Both the position numbers and the translations under genes were made by a program. 18,090 bases of DNA, from contig DASYMJ010000063.1 in the NCBI GenBank assembly GCA_036009105.1, positions 1 to 18,090 on the forward strand, read 5' to 3'. Below, one piece after another: positions 13,698 through 18,090 of the stretch. This DNA is from JAFAVZ01 sp036009105. Lineage in GTDB: Bacteria > Acidobacteriota > Thermoanaerobaculia > Gp7-AA8. The stretch's first letter is position 1. Each line of letters starts with the position of its first letter. The notes under the pieces were generated by a model, which was not told the origin of the DNA, made no database searches, and saw only the letters and a list, made by a program, of their open reading frames with translations.

Positions 13698-14503
13698 TCC
13701 GCGCCCCTTTGTCCATCACCGCGGTCCTCGATGAATCGGCGGAGCTCGTCCGCGCCACGGCCGCGCGCTGGGCCGGCCTGCTCCTGCTCACCTCCCTCCC
13801 CTACTACTTCCTGCAGGCCGTCTTCCTCGACCGCATCCTCGAGCTCGGCGCAAAGGCGACCGAGTACGGGAACCTGCTCCGCTCCACCGCCTACCTCACC
13901 GTGCTCGCCTTCCTCCTCTCCCTCTGGGGCCGCGCCGTCTACGCGCGCGCCTGCCGCCTCGCGGCCACCCGCGGCGAGGCGGTGGGGCGCGAAGCGCTGA
14001 GGGTGCCGGGGCCGGCCCTGGTCAACTACATCTACGTCGCCTCGCTCTGCGCGCTCATCGGCTGGCTGACCTTCTTCACCGTTTTCGGGCCGCTCCTCGC
14101 CGTGATGGTGGCCGGCCTGGCCGTCGGCACGATGGAGCTCAACGAACGGCCCGGCCTGCGCGAGCCGTTCCGCATCCTCACCGGCTACGGACGGGTGGTG
14201 CGCATCCAGGTGGCGCTCGTCTTCGTCTTCCTCGTCGGCTTCCTCGTGGCGCTGACGAACATCATGGCCGCCTTCCAGATCGGCTTCTGGCTCCTCTCCT
14301 CCATCGGCGGCTGGGACATCCCGAAGTGGAGCCTGCTCCTCAGCGGCTCCAACCGCCGCTTCGTGCTGATGCTGCTGGCCGGCGGCGTGCTGGCCATCCA
14401 GCCGTTCTGGGTCGCCGCCAACGTGATGCTCATCCGCAAGGCGGGCGCGCAGGAAACGGGCGACGACCTCCGCGTCTGGTTCGAGGAGCTGAAGCGGACA
14501 TGA
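13694..14503 (+). CDS. Polytopic membrane protein of the MoxR operon, unknown function
   Basis: A 269-residue protein starting with TTG in a TTGA overlap. It has about six hydrophobic segments: around 22-42, 66-80, 110-130 and 128-148, then 175-192 and about 235-255. The arrangement resembles polytopic proteins found next to DUF4129 genes, but no catalytic motif is visible and I cannot name a family. A charged C-terminal tail (EELKRT) ends in the ATGA overlap with the DUF4129 gene, so its translation is coupled on both sides. It probably forms part of an envelope complex with the other products of the operon. Confidence 0.78.
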   Translation: MIRAPLSITAVLDESAELVRATAARWAGLLLLTSLPYYFLQAVFLDRILELGAKATEYGNLLRSTAYLTVLAFLLSLWGRAVYARACRLAATRGEAVGREALRVPGPALVNYIYVASLCALIGWLTFFTVFGPLLAVMVAGLAVGTMELNERPGLREPFRILTGYGRVVRIQVALVFVFLVGFLVALTNIMAAFQIGFWLLSSIGGWDIPKWSLLLSGSNRRFVLMLLAGGVLAIQPFWVAANVMLIRKAGAQETGDDLRVWFEELKRT

Positions 14504-15528
14504 GCAAGCGCCTGCTGCTCATCCTGCTGATGGCGATGCCGGTCCGCGCCGCGGTGCTGACCCTCGACCAATACGTCGATTCGCTGGCGCGCCTGCGCGC
14601 GCTCGTCGCCTCCGGTCAGCGCGAGGTGGCGGCCTCCGAGGCGAAGGCGCTGGCGGGCAGCGAGGTCGAGTCGGCCAACGGACGCTTCCACGCCAACGAC
14701 GCCCTCCTCGGCGAAGTCGCCGCGCCGAAGGCCAAGGCGCTGCGCCTGCTCTCCCACCTCGACACCGAGCTCGCCCAGCTGCGCCGCGCCGCGCCGGCCG
14801 CCACCAGCGCGCCGAACCACAAGCTGCTCCAGCAGGTGGAGAAAGAGGAAGAGATCGAGGAGCTGCAGAAGGGCGGCACGGTCGGCGGCACCGCGCCGCC
14901 GCAAGGGTCGTGGTACCAGCGCCTCGCGCGCATGCTCTTCGACTTCGGCGCCTGGCTGCGCGACAAGCTGGAGCGCTTCGGCGAGTGGCTGGAGAAGTTC
15001 TGGCCGAAGAGCGACGGGAAAGAGGGACCGAACCGCACCGTCGGCATGCGCTGGATCGTGACCGGGATCGTCGCCCTGATCGTGATCATCATCGCCATCC
15101 TGGCCTGGGAAGTGATCCGCCGCAGCCGCGCCGCGCAGCCGGAGGCGGTCGAGGAGAGCGCCCCTCTCGGCTCGAAGGCGGATGAAGACCCGCTCTCGCG
15201 CGGCGCCACGGAATGGGAGCGCTACGCGGCGCAGCTTGCCGCGGCCGGCCGCATCCGGGAGGCGATCCGGGCCTGGTACAACGCCGTCCTGGTCACGGCG
15301 TACGGAGCGCACATCCTCCACTACCGCAAGGGGCGGACGAACTGGGAGTACGTGGCCGCCCTCGGCCCGCGCATCGAGTGGCGGCCGGAGTTCGTGCAGC
15401 TCACCAGGCGCTTCGAGCAGGAGTGGTACGGCTCCGATCACAGCAACCACGAGGCGCTCGATGAGTGCAGCGGCCGCGCGCAGCGCATCCTCGATGCCAT
15501 CCGCCGCGCCGCCCGGGGTGCCGCGTGA
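14500..15528 (+). CDS. DUF4129-domain membrane protein
   Basis: A 342-residue protein with an N-terminal signal (MSKRLLLILLMAMPVRA). A long helical extracytoplasmic region follows (about 20-180, with EKEEEIEELQKGG near 114-126), then one transmembrane helix at 185-205 (IVTGIVALIVIIIAILAW). The C-terminal cytoplasmic DUF4129 domain covers about 225-335 (AAGRIREAIRAWYNAVLV, then RRFEQEWYGSDHSNHEALDE). DUF4129 is often found fused to, or next to, transglutaminase-like proteins and MoxR/DUF58 genes. Its biochemical role is not known. It starts in an ATGA overlap and ends in a GTGA overlap with its neighbours. Confidence 0.87.
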   Translation: MSKRLLLILLMAMPVRAAVLTLDQYVDSLARLRALVASGQREVAASEAKALAGSEVESANGRFHANDALLGEVAAPKAKALRLLSHLDTELAQLRRAAPAATSAPNHKLLQQVEKEEEIEELQKGGTVGGTAPPQGSWYQRLARMLFDFGAWLRDKLERFGEWLEKFWPKSDGKEGPNRTVGMRWIVTGIVALIVIIIAILAWEVIRRSRAAQPEAVEESAPLGSKADEDPLSRGATEWERYAAQLAAAGRIREAIRAWYNAVLVTAYGAHILHYRKGRTNWEYVAALGPRIEWRPEFVQLTRRFEQEWYGSDHSNHEALDECSGRAQRILDAIRRAARGAA

Positions 15529-16761
15529 GGCGCGCGTTGCCGCTCATCCTCGCCATCGCCGCCTTCTTCCTCGGCGCGCTGGCCTGGCTCGGCGGCAGCC
15601 GCCGCGTCACGCGCCATGTGTTCGAGGAGCGCTCCGCGGCGAACACCTCCGGCAAAGGGCTCTCCCTCGCCTATCGCTATCTGGCCCGCGAAGCCCCTCA
15701 CCCGCCTTCGGCACCCTCTCCCCGCGCCGGGGGAGAAGGCCGTGGTGAGGGGCCGCGCCGGAAGGTCAGCATGTTGACCAAGCCCCTCGGCCTGGCCGGT
15801 CTGGAGCCTGACGCCGTGGTCTTCCGCACCGGCCTCCTGGTCTTGATCGGGCGCGAGGAGCACCTCGAGCAGGAGAAGGACGACAAGAAACAGGACCCGA
15901 AGAAGAAAAACGACAAGAAACCCGAGGTGCGGGAGCAGGCGCCGCCGATGCTCTCTGATGCGGAGGCTGACTGGGTGCACGGCGGCGGCCGGCTGGTCAT
16001 CGCGGTGACCGAGCCGTTCGCCTCCCTCGAGCAGCGCAATCCGCCCAACAAGAGCGCTTCGAAAGTCTTCCCCCTCTGGCCCGGCATCGACACCCTCACC
16101 ATGTCCGCCAAACGGGCCTGGGAAGCTTCCTCCCTCGGCGCGCACATGCACGCCGTCTACACCGCCGGCGGCTACGTGGTGATGGCGCGGCAGAGCATCG
16201 GCGCGGGCGACGTCATCCTGCTATCCGTCCCCGAAATGCTGACCAATGAGCACTTGCGAAGCGGCAATCATCTGGCCCTGCTCATCGCCCTCGCCGGCAA
16301 CCAGCGGCCGGTGTACTTCGACGAGTTCGTGCATGGCATGGCCTCCGAGGGCGGCTCGCTCGACATCATGCGCGAGTGGAACCTCGGGCCGCTGCTGCTG
16401 ATGCTCGCCGCCGGCGCGCTGCTCGTCTTCTGGCGCAACGCGCGGCGCATCGGGCCACCGGAAGAGGAGTACCGCGACACGCGCTCCGACGCGGTCGACC
16501 TGGTCGCCTCCCTCGGCGCGCTGTACGAGCGGCGGATGTCCGAGGCCGAGGCCATCGCGCTGTATCACGAGGCGCTGACGCGCAGCGTCGCGGCGCACAG
16601 CGGCCTGCGCGGCGAGGCGTTGCACAAGCGCGTGGCCGACCTCACCGGCGGCCTCTCCGTCCCGAAGTGGAACGACAAACTGCCCCGCCCCGTCTTCCAA
16701 CGAATGCTGATGACCATCAACGACGCGTTCCGCAAGACCGCGGAACGTGCAGGAGGAGTGC

Positions 16762-16778
<17 letters not shown>
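15525..16778 (+). CDS. DUF4350-domain membrane protein
   Basis: A 417-residue protein with a GTG start in the GTGA overlap with the DUF4129 gene. An N-terminal transmembrane helix (residues 4-22) is followed by an extracytoplasmic domain of the DUF4350 type, which is expected to have a class I glutamine-amidotransferase-like fold (GGRLVIAVTEP, then YFDEFVHG). A second transmembrane helix lies at about 287-304 (LGPLLLMLAAGALLVFW), with a cytoplasmic helical tail. Two oddities: residues 57-78 (APHPPSAPSPRAGGEGRGEG) are encoded by a palindromic repeat, and residues 116-135 form a very basic, charged linker (DDKKQDPKKKNDKK). Both probably form loops that the fold tolerates. The end overlaps the MoxR gene by 17 nt. 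Confidence 0.85.
15694..15752 (+). repeat. Palindromic REP-like element inside the DUF4350 coding sequence
   Basis: The outer arms CCCCTCACC (15694-15702) and GGTGAGGGG (15744-15752) and the inner arms TCTCCCC (15717-15723) and GGGGAGA (15730-15736) form a long hairpin. It is read in frame as PSAPSPRAGGEGRGEG, a peptide pattern I recall from repeat insertions in many genomes. The host gene continues intact on both sides. Confidence 0.75.
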
Positions 16779-17724
<946 letters not shown>

Positions 17725-17727
17725 GCG

Positions 17728-18090
17728 ATGCGACCGGGCCCGCTGCTCATCCGCCTCACGTTCCTCATCGCGGCCATCGCGTTGCTGGTGCCGGTGTATC
17801 TGCCGGCGGTGTGGGCGGTGGCGTCTCTGTTCGTGTTGATTGTTCTTGCCGCCGCTCTGGAGGCTTTGTCTCTGCGGCGCATCGAGTTCCGCATGGAACG
17901 TCCGTTGAAGCTGGCGCTGCCGCTGGACGAGCACGACGTGACGTCGATGAAGATCACGACGACGTCTTCCCGCGCGCTGTCGCTGACCATCCGCCAGCGC
18001 TGGCCGGAGCTGGTGCTGCCCCGCGCGGCGACGGTGCGGGCGATCTGCCGTCCGGGCGAGGCGCTGCAGATCGAGCTGCCGCTGCGGGCG
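17728..18090 (+). CDS. DUF58-domain protein (3' end cut by window edge)
   Basis: Translation from the ATG at 17728 gives 121 residues open to the right edge. Two close hydrophobic segments (residues 8-26 and 28-44, LTFLIAAIALLVPVYLPAVW and following) form an N-terminal membrane hairpin, followed by the first beta-rich part (RIEFRMERPLKLALPLDEHD) that precedes the DUF58 motif in this family; the motif itself is beyond the window. Identification rests on this layout and on the position 3 nt after MoxR, the typical MoxR-DUF58 pair. Family knowledge suggests a vWA-like fold that works with the ATPase. Confidence 0.78.
   Translation, partial: MRPGPLLIRLTFLIAAIALLVPVYLPAVWAVASLFVLIVLAAALEALSLRRIEFRMERPLKLALPLDEHDVTSMKITTTSSRALSLTIRQRWPELVLPRAATVRAICRPGEALQIELPLRA

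Noticed and set aside
14185..15450. Minus-strand open frame antisense to the polytopic and DUF4129 genes
   Set aside because: The plus-strand genes are coupled by stop/start overlaps and have recognisable domains. The antisense frame has low-complexity, His/Arg/Leu-rich content only.

Overview
The window is high-GC bacterial chromosome with compact, mostly gene-dense layout: start/stop overlaps, short operons on both strands, no phage or transposase genes and no rRNA. Gene families (DUF4097 proteins behind an ECF sigma/anti-sigma pair, a T. maritima-type DAHP synthase, a B-box/DUF4129/DUF4350/MoxR/DUF58 operon, dispersed GATGAAM heptamer hairpins) would fit an Acidobacteriota-like soil or environmental genome. 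That is an inference from style and content, not a proven placement.

Left part (1-5446). On the minus strand an M3-family zinc oligopeptidase (3779 to 1836) is followed after 9 nt by a TIR/NB-ARC STAND protein that runs off the left edge and starts to show TPR-like helices. This is the most defence-like gene of the window. Divergent from the peptidase is a secreted TPR protein (3852-4718). Then come a palindromic repeat between convergent genes (4709-4804) and a minus-strand secreted M23 endopeptidase.

Middle part (5447-9176). A divergent Fpg/Nei DNA glycosylase is followed by a heptamer-repeat hairpin. Next is a tightly coupled three-gene unit: ECF sigma factor, membrane anti-sigma factor with an Hx3Cx2C zinc motif, and a secreted DUF4097 protein made of perfectly regular 18-residue beta-solenoid coils. 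A second heptamer hairpin separates this unit from the convergent operon on the minus strand.

Aromatic amino-acid operon (11261 to 9174, minus strand). A very likely transcription attenuator lies at its head: a 15-codon leader peptide containing Phe, Tyr and Tyr, mutually exclusive hairpins, and an intrinsic terminator directly in front of an AroQ-type chorismate mutase. The chorismate mutase is followed by DAHP synthase (all four metal ligands visible) and a lipoprotein with SH3b and TonB-C-like domains that starts with TTG inside the stop of the synthase gene.

Right part (11369-18090, plus strand). A 639-residue multi-pass membrane protein of unknown function ends inside a degenerate tRNA-like element (perfect acceptor and T arms, no usable anticodon arm). 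A translationally coupled operon follows: B-box zinc-finger membrane protein, polytopic membrane protein, DUF4129, DUF4350, MoxR AAA+ ATPase and the start of a DUF58 protein. The DUF4350 gene carries an in-frame palindromic repeat inside its coding sequence. Several genes (aro leader, glycosylase, B-box, possibly sigma) have -10-like hexamers only 6-10 nt before the start codon and no Shine-Dalgarno, which suggests leaderless transcripts.
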